A DNA stretch of 64,000 nt from Pandoraea terrigena (GTDB taxonomy: Bacteria > Pseudomonadota > Gammaproteobacteria > Burkholderiales > Burkholderiaceae): contig NZ_CABPRU010000010.1 in NCBI RefSeq assembly GCF_902459705.1, positions 1-64,000 of the forward strand, in the 5' to 3' direction. Position numbers and translations under genes: made by a program. Shown here piece after piece: positions 1 through 9,047 of this stretch (the stretch's first letter is position 1; each line of letters begins with the position of its first letter). The notes below the pieces were generated by a model. That model was not told the DNA's origin and did no database searches. It saw nothing but the letters and a program-made list of their open reading frames with translations.

Positions 1-2709
1 TTGCATGCCGCGCTGGAACGACGTGGCCGCCCCTTGCGCCGTCGTCGCGTTGTTCACCAGCGACTCACCCGAGAGCAGACGCGCCGAGCGACGTTGCTCT
101 TCCGAACCCGCCGTTTGCAACGCCATGGCCGACAGCACGCTGCCCCCGATCTTGCCCGAGGCCAGATCGCCCAACGCCACGCCGTCGACCGAGGCCAGCG
201 CCGCTTGCTCGTTGGCGTTGTAACCGCCGTCTGCCCCGAGGAAATTCACTGCGCTGGTTTCGGTGATGGTCACTCGACCGCCGCTATTGCCATCGGTGCC
301 GCCATCGGTACCATCGCCAGTCGAGATGCTGCCGAATTCGACTTCACCGATCTGCACTTCGGCGTCGCCCGGCGCATCCACGACCGTCACTTGCTGCTTG
401 AGCAGATCGGTGACTTCGATGCCGTCATCCACGGCGACGTTGATCTTGGTCGCGCGGAAATCGCTGCTTTCCGAGACTTGAATCGCGCCGAACGCCAGGT
501 CTTCACCTTGCTTCGCAACACGCGAGTTCAGCTTCGCCCCCTCGCTCGACGCGTACTTGCGCACGGCCAGCTTGTTCGTACCGAGTTCAATCGTCCCGGC
601 ATTCGTGATGTCGGTCACACCGCTGACGTCTGCGCCCAGCGCAACCGTACCCGCACTGGCAACGCTCACGGTGCCCGAGCCCAAGGCGTTCGCATGGGTC
701 GCCGTCAACGTGCCGCCTTGAACGCTCAGACGATCGATGTCGCTTTGATCGCCGGACAACGTGAGATTGCCGGTGCCGATCTTGGTCAGTTGAACGCCCT
801 GGGTCGTCTGCGCGACAGCCGGAGTCCTCAGTGCGGCCAACTCAGTCGTCTCCGCCGTCACTTTACCCTCGACCCGAGGTTCGATGCCAGCCACCGTTTT
901 CACGAAACGGCCGCCGAACGCGTCGTCCTGATTGGCCGAACCCAACGTCACCTCCGTCGCCCCGGTGACGACATTCCCCGTGCCTGAAAGTGAACCAATC
1001 GTGATGGCCTTGTGGGTGCCCGTCTTTACCGCGAAGGAATCGTCGACAAGGTCCCCAACGTATGAGACATCCAGCATGCCACCGCTCATCTTGACGATAG
1101 CGTTGTCCGCAGTGGTCTTGCCGGCCAGGCCGATCGAACCCTCATTGGACAAATGGATGTTTTCAAGCGTCGTGTCGAAAAACGTTACCTCTCCCGAGGC
1201 GCGATTGTTGACGAGCGCATTTCCACCGAATGCGTTGGCGATAAAAACTGCGCCCTCATTGTCGAGCTTGAGTTTTTCGAGAGACGCGCCGTTGGCGACA
1301 ATGGTGCCTTTCACCGAATTATCGATATTCGACTCGCCGCCCGACGTTGCCCACAGGTCTACATAACCGCTATTCGCTACGCGCGCCCTTTCCAGTGACG
1401 ATTCCGAGAAAAGCACCTCACCGGCTACGTTGTTGGCGATGTTGGCATCGCCCGCGGATGACGAAATGAAATCGAGCTTCCCTGAATTGATGATCGCCGA
1501 TTGCTTGGCACTCGCCGCCCGGAAATCGACGGCGCCACCTTTCAAGATCGAGATCGTGCTGGCACCGGCGTCGGAACCTTCCTTAAACGCCACGCGGCCA
1601 CTCTGATGAGCGAAAAGCCAGGCATTGCCTGAACTCGTGCCCGCTTCGAACGCAACGAGACCACTCGCGCCTGGCGTCCTGGCGTCAACCCCGACCATGA
1701 TGGACACGTTGCCAGCGTCGTTTCGGATCCCGCCCCCCCCTTTCTCAAATACCAGCGCCCCGTTTGCGTCGACAGCGATATCCAGTTTTCCGGAGCCCTC
1801 GATGCCCTGGAAGATGTTCAGTTGACCGTCCTTGACGTCCAAGCGGTGATCCGCTTCTCCTGAGAGGCGTAACGTACCGACGTTTCGCCGCGGATGCGCC
1901 AACCCTATGAACGGGTTCGAGGCTTCCCCAGAACGCTGCGTAAGCTCGAGAATGGTTTTCTCATTGATAAGGTCGCCGCGGTTCTCCTTCTGGAGGTCGG
2001 AAAAAGTACCGCTCAAGTTATCGACGGCCCACGAACCGATTTCCTTGGCGTTTCCGCTCTCCATCTCGGCCTTCAACTCGAACCGGTTAATGAGTTCGTG
2101 CAAGGGCTGACCATTAGCATTATTCAGCGCCTCCAGCGTCTCTTTGACACGTCCCATCTTCTCCGAAAGCGCAAGCGAATCGGCCTTGATCGCGTTGATC
2201 CGGGTATCACGAGACAAGAATGCCGAGAACTTGCCAATTTCCTCGGCTCGCGCCTCGTCGCTCGCAGCGACAACCGAGTTCGCACTTTCCTTGATTTTCT
2301 TGAGATCCTCGACGCTCGTGAAATCGATATAAGCCAGAGGCTTTCCGTCTTTTCCAATTTCGGCCAATTCGAGCATGTTGTCGGCTATCGACACAATTTC
2401 CTCAAGCTGTCGATTTTGCATTTCCAGGACATCAATCTCCAGAATCCCCTGAATTTTTTCGGCGGTAGCGCGCCACATTGTTGCTCGATTGTACTCATCG
2501 ATCTTCTCTTCATTCGCAAGCGCAATCTTTTTGATTTGAGACGCCAACGCGTTTGCAATATGCGCCTTACTCCGCTGCACGATGGCATCAGCCGTCTCGA
2601 CTTGCGCCGCGGCGACAGTGGGAAACGCCGTGGCCGCCACCATCGCCGCCACCGCCATATGAATCGTCGTCTGACGCAACGCGCCAACCCTTTGGGGCTT
2701 TCCTGGCAT
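1..2709 (-). CDS. Type Va autotransporter, passenger region (C-terminal barrel outside window)
   Basis: The frame is open from the ATG at 2709 to the window edge (903 codons), so the protein is truncated by the window, not broken. The start has a good ribosome site (AAGGGAG, 7 nt away). Residues 1-36 are a signal peptide with a basic start, a hydrophobic Ala/Val stretch and a likely AAA-Q cleavage site. Residues about 37-250 are rich in Lys, Glu and Ala and look helical. From about 260 the sequence becomes Asn/Gly/Val-rich and beta-helix-like. Four consecutive 38-residue repeats cover about 399-549, each with an N-S/E-G turn and an N-N/D-N turn. The last residues seen (LLSGESLVNNATTAQGA) resemble the segment that precedes an autotransporter beta-domain. 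An exported surface protein (adhesin or similar) is likely; the ligand is unknown. Confidence 0.8.
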   Translation of the reverse strand, partial: MPGKPQRVGALRQTTIHMAVAAMVAATAFPTVAAAQVETADAIVQRSKAHIANALASQIKKIALANEEKIDEYNRATMWRATAEKIQGILEIDVLEMQNRQLEEIVSIADNMLELAEIGKDGKPLAYIDFTSVEDLKKIKESANSVVAASDEARAEEIGKFSAFLSRDTRINAIKADSLALSEKMGRVKETLEALNNANGQPLHELINRFELKAEMESGNAKEIGSWAVDNLSGTFSDLQKENRGDLINEKTILELTQRSGEASNPFIGLAHPRRNVGTLRLSGEADHRLDVKDGQLNIFQGIEGSGKLDIAVDANGALVFEKGGGGIRNDAGNVSIMVGVDARTPGASGLVAFEAGTSSGNAWLFAHQSGRVAFKEGSDAGASTISILKGGAVDFRAASAKQSAIINSGKLDFISSSAGDANIANNVAGEVLFSESSLERARVANSGYVDLWATSGGESNIDNSVKGTIVANGASLEKLKLDNEGAVFIANAFGGNALVNNRASGEVTFFDTTLENIHLSNEGSIGLAGKTTADNAIVKMSGGMLDVSYVGDLVDDSFAVKTGTHKAITIGSLSGTGNVVTGATEVTLGSANQDDAFGGRFVKTVAGIEPRVEGKVTAETTELAALRTPAVAQTTQGVQLTKIGTGNLTLSGDQSDIDRLSVQGGTLTATHANALGSGTVSVASAGTVALGADVSGVTDITNAGTIELGTNKLAVRKYASSEGAKLNSRVAKQGEDLAFGAIQVSESSDFRATKINVAVDDGIEVTDLLKQQVTVVDAPGDAEVQIGEVEFGSISTGDGTDGGTDGNSGGRVTITETSAVNFLGADGGYNANEQAALASVDGVALGDLASGKIGGSVLSAMALQTAGSEEQRRSARLLSGESLVNNATTAQGAATSFQRGMQ

Positions 2710-3066
2710 CTGATGCTCCCTTGGTTTCTTTCAAAAGAATCGACGACGTCGGCCACGGTCTATTCGATAGCGGCATAGCGGTCGTCAACGAAAGGGAGCG
2801 ATTCTAGGAGACGAACTATCAAATCTTCATTTAATGACGATCGAATTAGTATTTTTTCCTAATCCAAATCATTTTTTATAATTTTTAGGAAAAATCACAC
2901 AAATCAATCGGAATTAATATTAAAAATAACGCGAATAGCATGAATTTAGTGACGCAATTAGCGCGAAGAAACTTCATCCGGCCACCGCAAATAGCGGCGC
3001 CCACAACGCATTTGGGCTATCGCCCATCCAGGCGCTTCGCCCTTCCCTAAGGCACCGGGAACGCCA
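2710..3066 (-). promoter_or_regulatory. AT-rich upstream region of the autotransporter
   Basis: No gene is seen here. Bases 2811-2950 are far more AT-rich than the surrounding DNA, with several A and T runs. An interrupted inverted repeat, ATTTTTTCCTAA (2851-2862) against TTAGGAAAAAT (2885-2895), lies in this stretch, about 140-190 bp above the start codon. This is where the promoter and any H-NS-like silencer or activator site should be. No single promoter could be picked with confidence. Confidence 0.5.
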
Positions 3067-3106
3067 TAAAAAAACCCGCCGTGCCCTTTCGGGCACGACG
3101 GGTTTT
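3064..3106 (-). terminator. Rho-independent terminator after nrdR
   Basis: AAAACCCGCCGTGCCC (3071-3086) pairs with 3091-3106 with one mismatch around a TTTC loop. Read on the minus strand the hairpin is followed by a run of seven T, so it ends the glyA-nrdR transcript. The reverse orientation has a shorter T run and may also work. Confidence 0.85.
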
Positions 3107-3180
3107 CCGTCCTTCTTTACAGCAAACGGGCCTTACGGTCGCCTGCGCAAGCTCACACGCGCTCTCGCACCGCCGTCGAC

Positions 3181-3663
3181 TCAGGCCACCGGCTTACGCC
3201 TGGGCTTGACATCGGTGCTGTCGATTTCCTCGAGCACATCGCGAAACTCGGCAATGTCCTCGAAGCTGCGGTACACCGACGCAAAGCGAATGTACGCAAT
3301 CTTGTCGAGCCGCTTCAACTCGCGCATCACCAACTCGCCAATACGCTGACTCATCACCTCGCGCTCCGCACCGGCCAGCAGCTTGTATTCGATGCGCGCA
3401 ATCGCGGCATCCATTGCTTCGGCACTCACGGGGCGCTTGCGAATCGCCAATTGCATACTGGCGCGCACCTTCGCGCGGTCGTACTCAGCGCGGCTGCCGT
3501 CTTTCTTGACGACCGCCGGCATCGCCAGCTCGACACGCTCGTACGTGGTGAAACGCTTGTCGCACGACGGGCATTTCCGGCGCCGCCGGATGGCGGCGCC
3601 GTCTTCCGCTTCACGCGAGTCGATGACTTGCGTGTCATCGTGACGGCAGAACGGGCAGCGCAT
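3181..3663 (-). CDS. nrdR: NrdR transcriptional repressor of ribonucleotide reductase genes
   Basis: The 160-aa product has the usual NrdR length and layout. An N-terminal zinc ribbon has CPFC at residues 3-6 and CPSC about 28 residues later, followed by an ATP-cone domain (about 46-136) that senses ATP/dATP and controls binding to NrdR boxes in front of nrd operons. It starts 18 nt after the glyA stop, so the two are cotranscribed, a common arrangement in betaproteobacteria. A strong terminator follows. The C-terminal tail is short and basic. Confidence 0.96.
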   Translation of the reverse strand: MRCPFCRHDDTQVIDSREAEDGAAIRRRRKCPSCDKRFTTYERVELAMPAVVKKDGSRAEYDRAKVRASMQLAIRKRPVSAEAMDAAIARIEYKLLAGAEREVMSQRIGELVMRELKRLDKIAYIRFASVYRSFEDIAEFRDVLEEIDSTDVKPRRKPVA

Positions 3664-3681
3664 GCGGGCGGCGTCCGGGGC

Positions 3682-4929
3682 TTAGCCGTAGACCGGGAAA
3701 CGCTGGGTCAACTCGGCCACTTGCGCACGCACACGGGCCAGGTTCTCGGCATCTTCCGGATTCTCCAGCACGTCGGCGATCAGGTTGCCGACGCGTTCCG
3801 CCTCGGCTTCCTTGAAACCGCGCGTCGTCATGGCCGGCGAGCCCAGACGCACACCGCTCGTCACGAACGGCTTTTCCGGATCGTTCGGAATGGCGTTCTT
3901 GTTCACGGTAATGTGCGCTTCGCCCAGTGCAGCTTCCGCCGCCTTGCCAGTGATGTTCTTGGCACGCAGGTCAACCAGCATCACGTGCGATTCGGTCCTG
4001 CCCGACACGATGCGCAGGCCGCGCTTGACCAGCGTCTCGGCCAGCACGCGGGCGTTCTTCACGACTTGTTCCTGATACGCCTTGAATTCCGGCGATGCGG
4101 CTTCCTTGAACGCGACAGCCTTGCCGGCGATCACGTGCATGAGCGGGCCACCCTGGATACCCGGGAAGATGGCCGAGTTGATCGGCTTCTCGAACTCGGC
4201 CTTCATCAGGATCACGCCGCCGCGCGGGCCGCGCAGGCTCTTGTGCGTGGTCGTGGTCACGAAGTCGGCGTGCGGCACCGGGTTCGGGTACACACCGGCG
4301 GCGATCAGACCGGCATAGTGCGCCATGTCGACCATGAAGTACGCGCCGACCGACTTGGCGATCTGCGACATACGCTCGAAGTCGATCTTCAAGGCGAAGG
4401 CCGAGGCGCCCGCCACGATCAACTTCGGCTTGTGTTGCTGCGCGAGCTTCTCGGCAGCGTCGTAGTCGATGTCTTCCTTCTCGTTCAGGCCGTAGCTCAC
4501 CACGTTGAACCACTTGCCCGACATGTTGACCGGCGAGCCGTGCGTGAGGTGGCCCCCGTGCGCCAGGCTCATGCCCATGATCGTGTCGCCCGGCTTGAGC
4601 ATGGCGAAGTACACGCCCTGGTTAGCCTGCGAGCCCGAGTTCGGCTGCACGTTCGCGGCTTCCGCGCCGAACAGCGCCTTCACACGGTCAATGGCCAGTT
4701 GTTCCACGATGTCGACATACTCGCAACCACCGTAGTAACGCTTGCCCGGATACCCTTCCGCATACTTGTTGGTCAGTTGCGAGCCCTGCGCTTCCATCAC
4801 GGCCGGGCTGGTGTAGTTTTCCGATGCGATCAGCTCGATGTGGTCTTCCTGACGCTGGTTTTCTTTCTGAATCGCGGCCCAGACGTCGGGATCGACGGAG
4901 GCAACGGTGGATTTCGATTTGTCGAACAT
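3682..4929 (-). CDS. glyA: Serine hydroxymethyltransferase
   Basis: The 415-aa PLP enzyme interconverts serine plus tetrahydrofolate and glycine plus methylene-tetrahydrofolate in the cytoplasm. It starts MFDKSK at 4929. A longer in-frame extension to 5109 is rejected because it would run through the riboswitch. The PLP lysine is K230 in the [13 protein letters not shown] motif, and the full length matches the family. The leader carries a ZTP riboswitch (5030-5132), which fits control by folate/one-carbon status. nrdR follows in the same operon. Confidence 0.97.
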   Translation of the reverse strand: MFDKSKSTVASVDPDVWAAIQKENQRQEDHIELIASENYTSPAVMEAQGSQLTNKYAEGYPGKRYYGGCEYVDIVEQLAIDRVKALFGAEAANVQPNSGSQANQGVYFAMLKPGDTIMGMSLAHGGHLTHGSPVNMSGKWFNVVSYGLNEKEDIDYDAAEKLAQQHKPKLIVAGASAFALKIDFERMSQIAKSVGAYFMVDMAHYAGLIAAGVYPNPVPHADFVTTTTHKSLRGPRGGVILMKAEFEKPINSAIFPGIQGGPLMHVIAGKAVAFKEAASPEFKAYQEQVVKNARVLAETLVKRGLRIVSGRTESHVMLVDLRAKNITGKAAEAALGEAHITVNKNAIPNDPEKPFVTSGVRLGSPAMTTRGFKEAEAERVGNLIADVLENPEDAENLARVRAQVAELTQRFPVYG

Positions 4930-5011
4930 GGCGTTTCCGTTGAATTGAACAGGTTTTCCGGGAGGGGATGGCGCAGCGCATCTTCCTTTGTGCTTCGGAA
5001 GACGATAGACA

Positions 5012-5132
5012 GGGCAGCACCAACCATCACGGCTGCCCAGGCGAACGGCAAATAAGACCCCGGCGCTTCCCGGTGGGTTGCTCCACCTCGGGCACACAAG
5101 GCTGTGCACCCTAATCGCCAGTCACGCGGGGT
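5012..5132 (-). promoter_or_regulatory. ZTP (pfl-type) riboswitch in the glyA leader
   Basis: On the minus strand the two conserved blocks of the pfl motif appear in order: CGTGACTGGCG (5126 to 5116), a helix around GGTGGAGCAACCCACCGGG, and the 3' block CGCCTGGGCA (5043 to 5034). The spacing of about 70 nt between the outer blocks suits the family, and glyA is a known ZTP-riboswitch target. GGGCAGC (5032-5038 read on minus) can also pair with GCTGCCC (5012-5018), giving an alternative helix that uses part of the 3' conserved block, a plausible expression platform. The riboswitch call rests on sequence motifs, not on a covariance search. Confidence 0.85.
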
Positions 5133-5204
5133 TTGTGGCGTCGATAGTTTATGCGAGCTTGCGATGTTAGGCAACCCGCGGCGACGCGCCTCAATTAACC
5201 CAAA

Positions 5205-5221
5205 TGCACCAAATTGGTGCA
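5205..5221. promoter_or_regulatory. NtrC-like dyad
   Basis: TGCACCAAATTGGTGCA is a perfect 17-bp dyad with the pattern TGCACCA-N3-TGGTGCA known for NtrC enhancer sites. It lies about 280 bp above glyA and 80 bp above the riboswitch. I could not find a convincing sigma-54 -24/-12 element between it and glyA, so its target is uncertain. Confidence 0.5.
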
Positions 5222-5270
5222 ACACACCGGGGCCGCCGGGCAGGCAGTCGAACGGGCCGAACCGACGCAC

Positions 5271-6611
5271 TCACGAGCGATCGCGAGCGGCGCCGACCGG
5301 CCCCAGAAAAGGCGCCTGATGGGTCTCGATGGCGCGGGCGCGCATGGGATACAACTGCGCCCACGCCTGGGCGGCCCATGCACCGCCCAGTCGTGTCACG
5401 AGAGAATCGCGCCGCGCCAGCAGGCGGTTCACGAATTCGCCCAGGTCTTCGGCCACCGAGGTCGCACCGGCAACGCGAGATGTCGCGCAGACGACCTCAT
5501 GTTCCGCGTCTATCCAAGGCACGACGTGATGCGCCGAGATTCGCCCGAGACGGAAGGCCATCTCGGCCGCCAGCGCCCGCGCACCGGTCGGGTTCTTCAG
5601 TTCGTCGAGCACGGTCTTGCTGTCGACGGTTTGCGACAACCCGGTCAGCCGCCGGATGAACGCCGTGAAGGGTTCGCCGCAACGAAACGGTGTCATATCG
5701 GAAAGCGTGCCCTGAAAACCCGAATCGAGGCAGGCTCGGAAATCGACCGTCATCATATAGGGCAAGTCGTTCTTGTCGCGCCAGACACCGACGTTTTCCA
5801 TGACGTCGTTGCAAAGATCCCGGTTGCCCAGCCACAGCGCCGCGACATACTGACGCGCCAATGCACATTGATAGACGTCGGGGAGACAACCGCAGAGCAC
5901 GCCGCGCATCTCGTTACGTTTGCGTGCGGCGTCGGCGTAGGTCTGTGCCGCGTCCCCCGCGAGCGCGCCGGTCGGTGAACCGCCGGACCGCACAAGCACG
6001 CGTGCCATTTGCCGCCCTGCCTCGCGGGCGCCGTCGCGGGCACGCGAGGACGCATCGCCCTGAGCGTCGTGCGCACGCAGCGAGAGTTGCGCACCGTCGG
6101 CCCCCTCGATCGCGCGCCGCGCGGCTTCCCCCTCCAGCCATTGGCCGAGGGGCCGGTACATCGGGAGGTACGTCGTCGCCAGGTAGATCCTGTCGGGCGC
6201 CCGGGTGCCGTCGAACGCCAACGAGCATCCCCGAACCAGCATTGCCGTCGGTGTCGCCAGGCCCAACGCGCCGAACAGACGCGAGGCCAGCCACGTCCGC
6301 GTGGCATGCGCAGCGCTCGGGAACGCCGTCACCACGTACTGCGGCGCCTGCGCATCCGCGTCGAACGACAGTCGAACGGCCACGCCGGAGTCACCGGCTG
6401 GGAGCGCGTCATGTACGCGCCGCGCGGCAGAGAAATCGCATGGCCCGATGGGAGGCAGCGGCGCCCCGCTACCGTCGTGTCCGGTGACCGCCCCGAACGT
6501 TCCGAAAGCATCGGCCTCCGGCAACACGTCGGCCCGTTTCGGCCGAGCGGCCGTGGCGTTGGCAGGGGAACTGACGGCATGGCCCCCGATGGGATAAGCG
6601 TTGACGTCCAT
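5271..6611 (-). CDS. Unrecognised protein with PI-kinase/HipA-like motifs
   Basis: The 446-aa start at 6611 is chosen because AGGAGA lies 8 nt upstream; an upstream in-frame start at 6794 has less support. No signal peptide or membrane segment is seen. The first 70 residues are Ala/Pro/Ser-rich and low in order. The rest follows the plan of an atypical kinase: an N-lobe-like strand and helix (YVVTAFP, then LASRLFGALGLATP), a hinge-like stretch (IYLATTYLPMYRPLGQWL), a GNRDL catalytic-loop-like motif, and TVDFRACLDSGFQG resembling the metal-binding DF motif. The lysine expected in the N-lobe strand is absent, so it may be inactive or use another residue. It stands alone, 341 bp above glyA. A secreted effector is possible but unproven. 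Confidence 0.6.
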   Translation of the reverse strand: MDVNAYPIGGHAVSSPANATAARPKRADVLPEADAFGTFGAVTGHDGSGAPLPPIGPCDFSAARRVHDALPAGDSGVAVRLSFDADAQAPQYVVTAFPSAAHATRTWLASRLFGALGLATPTAMLVRGCSLAFDGTRAPDRIYLATTYLPMYRPLGQWLEGEAARRAIEGADGAQLSLRAHDAQGDASSRARDGAREAGRQMARVLVRSGGSPTGALAGDAAQTYADAARKRNEMRGVLCGCLPDVYQCALARQYVAALWLGNRDLCNDVMENVGVWRDKNDLPYMMTVDFRACLDSGFQGTLSDMTPFRCGEPFTAFIRRLTGLSQTVDSKTVLDELKNPTGARALAAEMAFRLGRISAHHVVPWIDAEHEVVCATSRVAGATSVAEDLGEFVNRLLARRDSLVTRLGGAWAAQAWAQLYPMRARAIETHQAPFLGPVGAARDRS

Positions 6612-6925
6612 CACGACTCTCCTTCGTCGTATGGCGGGCTCCGGCGCGCGCAGCGCCTGCCGACCGACCCGGTTGAGATCGGCCGATGTTGCTGCGCCGC
6701 CGGACGTCAAGCTTTCGAAAACGAGGCAAGTTCGGACAAATCCGTCGCGCGTCGCACGCGATGCGCACGTCGACACGCCCGCGCACGCTTCCACGACGCG
6801 CTACACGCCATCGCGCACGCCCGGCACACGCCCGGCACACGCCCGGCATTGCACCCGGACACGTACCTGACATGCCCCCGATAATGCCTTTGCGCCGACC
6901 GCCAGATGGTCGGCGCAACCGGACG
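6612..6925. other. Intergenic region with a triple 11-bp direct repeat
   Basis: This 314-bp stretch upstream of the kinase-like gene contains no gene I can support. The notable element is the repeat at 6817-6849, described separately. A TTCGAA palindrome lies near 6713. Confidence 0.4.
6817..6849. repeat. Three tandem 11-bp repeats
   Basis: ACGCCCGGCAC occurs three times in a row (6817-6827, 6828-6838 and 6839-6849, the last ending AT). The period is about one helical turn, which would place bound proteins on one face of the DNA. It sits between the 3' side of the region above the kinase-like gene and the DJ-1/PfpI stop codon. Confidence 0.85.
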
Positions 6926-7507
6926 TCAAAGCTCGATCTTCGTTCCCAGCACGGCGAGGAACTGCGCGATCCACGCCGGATGCGCAGGCCAGGCAGGGGC
7001 GCTCACCAGGTTTCCATCGGTATGCGCCTCGTCGATCCCGATCTCCACGTACGTCCCGCCAGCCAGCCGCACCTCCGGCGCGCAGGCCGGATACGCCGAA
7101 CACTCCCGCCCTTCGATGACGTCGGCCGCCGCCAGCAACTGCGCACCGTGACAGATCGCCGCTATCGGCTTGTCGCTCTCGGCAAAATGTCTGACGATCG
7201 CGATGACCTCGTCGTTCAGGCGCAGATACTCCGGCGCGCGGCCGCCGGGAATCACCAGCGCGTCGAAGTCGGCGGGGGAAAGCCCGTCGAACGTCGCATT
7301 GAGCGTGAAGTCGTGACCGCGCTTCTCGCTGTACGTCTGATCGCCTTCGAAGTCGTGAATCGCAGTGCGCACCTTGTCGCCCGCCTTCTTGCCGGGGCAG
7401 ACGACCTCCACCCGGTGCCCCACCGCCATGAGTGCCTGTACGGGCACCATCAACTCGTAGTCTTCGACATAGTCGCCTGCCAGTACCAGAATCCGCTTCT
7501 TGCCCAT
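6926..7507 (-). CDS. DJ-1/PfpI family protein
   Basis: The 193-aa protein has the class I glutamine amidotransferase-like fold of DJ-1/PfpI. It opens [18 protein letters not shown], with the family's acidic residue after the first strand, and has the nucleophile elbow AICHGAQLL carrying the reactive cysteine. Family members act as glyoxalases, deglycases or proteases, and the exact reaction cannot be read from sequence. It stands alone on the minus strand, downstream of the box operon terminator. Confidence 0.88.
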   Translation of the reverse strand: MGKKRILVLAGDYVEDYELMVPVQALMAVGHRVEVVCPGKKAGDKVRTAIHDFEGDQTYSEKRGHDFTLNATFDGLSPADFDALVIPGGRAPEYLRLNDEVIAIVRHFAESDKPIAAICHGAQLLAAADVIEGRECSAYPACAPEVRLAGGTYVEIGIDEAHTDGNLVSAPAWPAHPAWIAQFLAVLGTKIEL

Positions 7508-7627
7508 GTGACTCTCCGTTCAGAGAAAAGATGGAAGGGAAACCGCCCCTCCATGTTACTCAATTCCGATGACGTCGCCGGGACAGCGGTCGACGCCCCG
7601 TCTCGCTCGACAAATGAACGACAGACG

Positions 7628-7656
7628 AAAAAAAACCGCGTGCCGAAGCACGCGGT
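7628..7656 (-). terminator. Terminator of the boxCBA operon
   Basis: ACCGCGTG (7635-7642) pairs perfectly with CACGCGGT (7649-7656) around a six-base loop. On the minus strand it is followed by eight T. It lies about 90 bp past the boxA stop. Confidence 0.88.
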
Positions 7657-7743
7657 GTCAAGCCGGCGCAAAACGCCGTCGGTCAAGCCGAGGCGCGCGC
7701 CACACCGTCAGTCCGGGACGGCGCGCGCCGATATCCTTTGTCG

Positions 7744-9000
7744 TCAATAGGTTTCGAGATGCAGGCGTCCTTCCGACTTCATCTGTTGCCAGAGGGCCTG
7801 CCAGTCGAGCCCGGCATCGCCCGCAATCGTCTGCAGCGCTTGCAACACGCCGTCTTCCATGCCCTTGAGCCCGCACACGTAAATGTAGGTGTGGTCGTGA
7901 CGCAGCAGCGCCGCCACATCAGCCGCGCGCTCGCGCATGGCGTCCTGCACGTAGCGCTTGGGCTGCCCCGGCGTGCGGGAAAAGGCGAGATTCGTGTCGA
8001 TGAAGTCTTTCGGCAAGTTGAGCAAGGGGCCGAAGTACGGCAGTTCACCCTGCGTGCGCGCACCAAAGAACAGCATGAGCTTGCCGGTCGCCCCCTTGAG
8101 TCGGCGACGGCGGCGATACTCCGTCATCGCCCGCATCGGGGCCGCCCCGGTGCCGGTGCAGATCATCAGCAGATGCGAATCCGCATGGTTCGGCATCAGG
8201 AACGTGCTGCCGAACGGGCCCATCACGTTCACCACGTCGCCCTTCTTCAAATCGCACAGGTAGTTCGAGCACACCCCGCCGACCGCCTGGTCATGGTGAT
8301 CCTTCGTCACGCGTTTGACCGTGAGCGCCAGGTTGTTGTAGCCGGGGCGCTCGCCGTCGCGCGGCGAGGCAATCGAGTACTGGCGCGCATGATGCGCCCG
8401 GCCGTCGCTCGTGGTGCCCGGCGCGATGATGCCGATCGACTGTCCTTCGAGCACAGGGAACGGCTGCTTGCCGAAGTCGAGCACGATGTGATGGATGTCG
8501 CTCTCGGTGCTCGCATCGGTCAGGCGATAGTTGCCGACCACGGTGGCCTGTACCGGCGCCTTGTGGTTGTACAGATTCACGTAGGGCTTCGCGGCGGACC
8601 ACGGCGGCACCACCGAGCCACGCACGAAGTCCGAGCCGGCGATGACGGGCTCGGGTGTGTCGGACGACGCACCACCAGGTGTGCCCGGTGCCGCCTCGCC
8701 AATCGTGCCCTGACCGGCAAGCGCATCTTCCTGCACGGGCAACTCGTCCCACGTGAGTTGGTCCTCGACAGCGTACGCGTCGGCCTTGAGCACGTCGCGC
8801 CAGTTATCGATGGCCCCCGTCGGGCACGGCGAGATACACGCCATGCACCCATTGCACGTGTCCGCGCGCACCACGTAGTTGTTCTCGTCGTGCGTAATCG
8901 CGTCGATCGGACACGTCTCCTCGCAGGTGTTGCAGCGAATGCAGATCTCCGGATCGATCAGATGCTGCTTCAGGACTTCGACCGGAACGGGGCCGTTCAT
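7744..9000 (-). CDS. boxA: Benzoyl-CoA 2,3-epoxidase, reductase subunit BoxA
   Basis: The 418-aa start at 9000 has AAGGAG 8 nt upstream. BoxA takes electrons from NADPH and passes them to BoxB for epoxidation of benzoyl-CoA. Two 4Fe-4S ferredoxin motifs are near the N-terminus ([12 protein letters not shown] and [12 protein letters not shown]). A linker of about 60 residues follows, then a ferredoxin-NADP reductase-like module with the FAD motif RQYSIAS and a nucleotide-binding GTGAAP motif, ending in the family-typical LETY. It is the third gene of boxC-boxB-boxA, 47 nt after boxB. Confidence 0.95.
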   Translation of the reverse strand: MNGPVPVEVLKQHLIDPEICIRCNTCEETCPIDAITHDENNYVVRADTCNGCMACISPCPTGAIDNWRDVLKADAYAVEDQLTWDELPVQEDALAGQGTIGEAAPGTPGGASSDTPEPVIAGSDFVRGSVVPPWSAAKPYVNLYNHKAPVQATVVGNYRLTDASTESDIHHIVLDFGKQPFPVLEGQSIGIIAPGTTSDGRAHHARQYSIASPRDGERPGYNNLALTVKRVTKDHHDQAVGGVCSNYLCDLKKGDVVNVMGPFGSTFLMPNHADSHLLMICTGTGAAPMRAMTEYRRRRRLKGATGKLMLFFGARTQGELPYFGPLLNLPKDFIDTNLAFSRTPGQPKRYVQDAMRERAADVAALLRHDHTYIYVCGLKGMEDGVLQALQTIAGDAGLDWQALWQQMKSEGRLHLETY

Positions 9001-9047
9001 GATGCTGTCTCCTTGTGGGATGGCTCGCGCCTGGGCTCTCGCTGGCC

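Noticed and set aside
4930-5109. In-frame N-terminal extension of glyA by 60 codons.
   Set aside because: It would run through the ZTP riboswitch and lacks any family similarity; the 415-aa form matches known SHMT.
6817-6849. The triple repeat as a CRISPR array.
   Set aside because: The units are 11 bp with no spacers and no cas gene is near.
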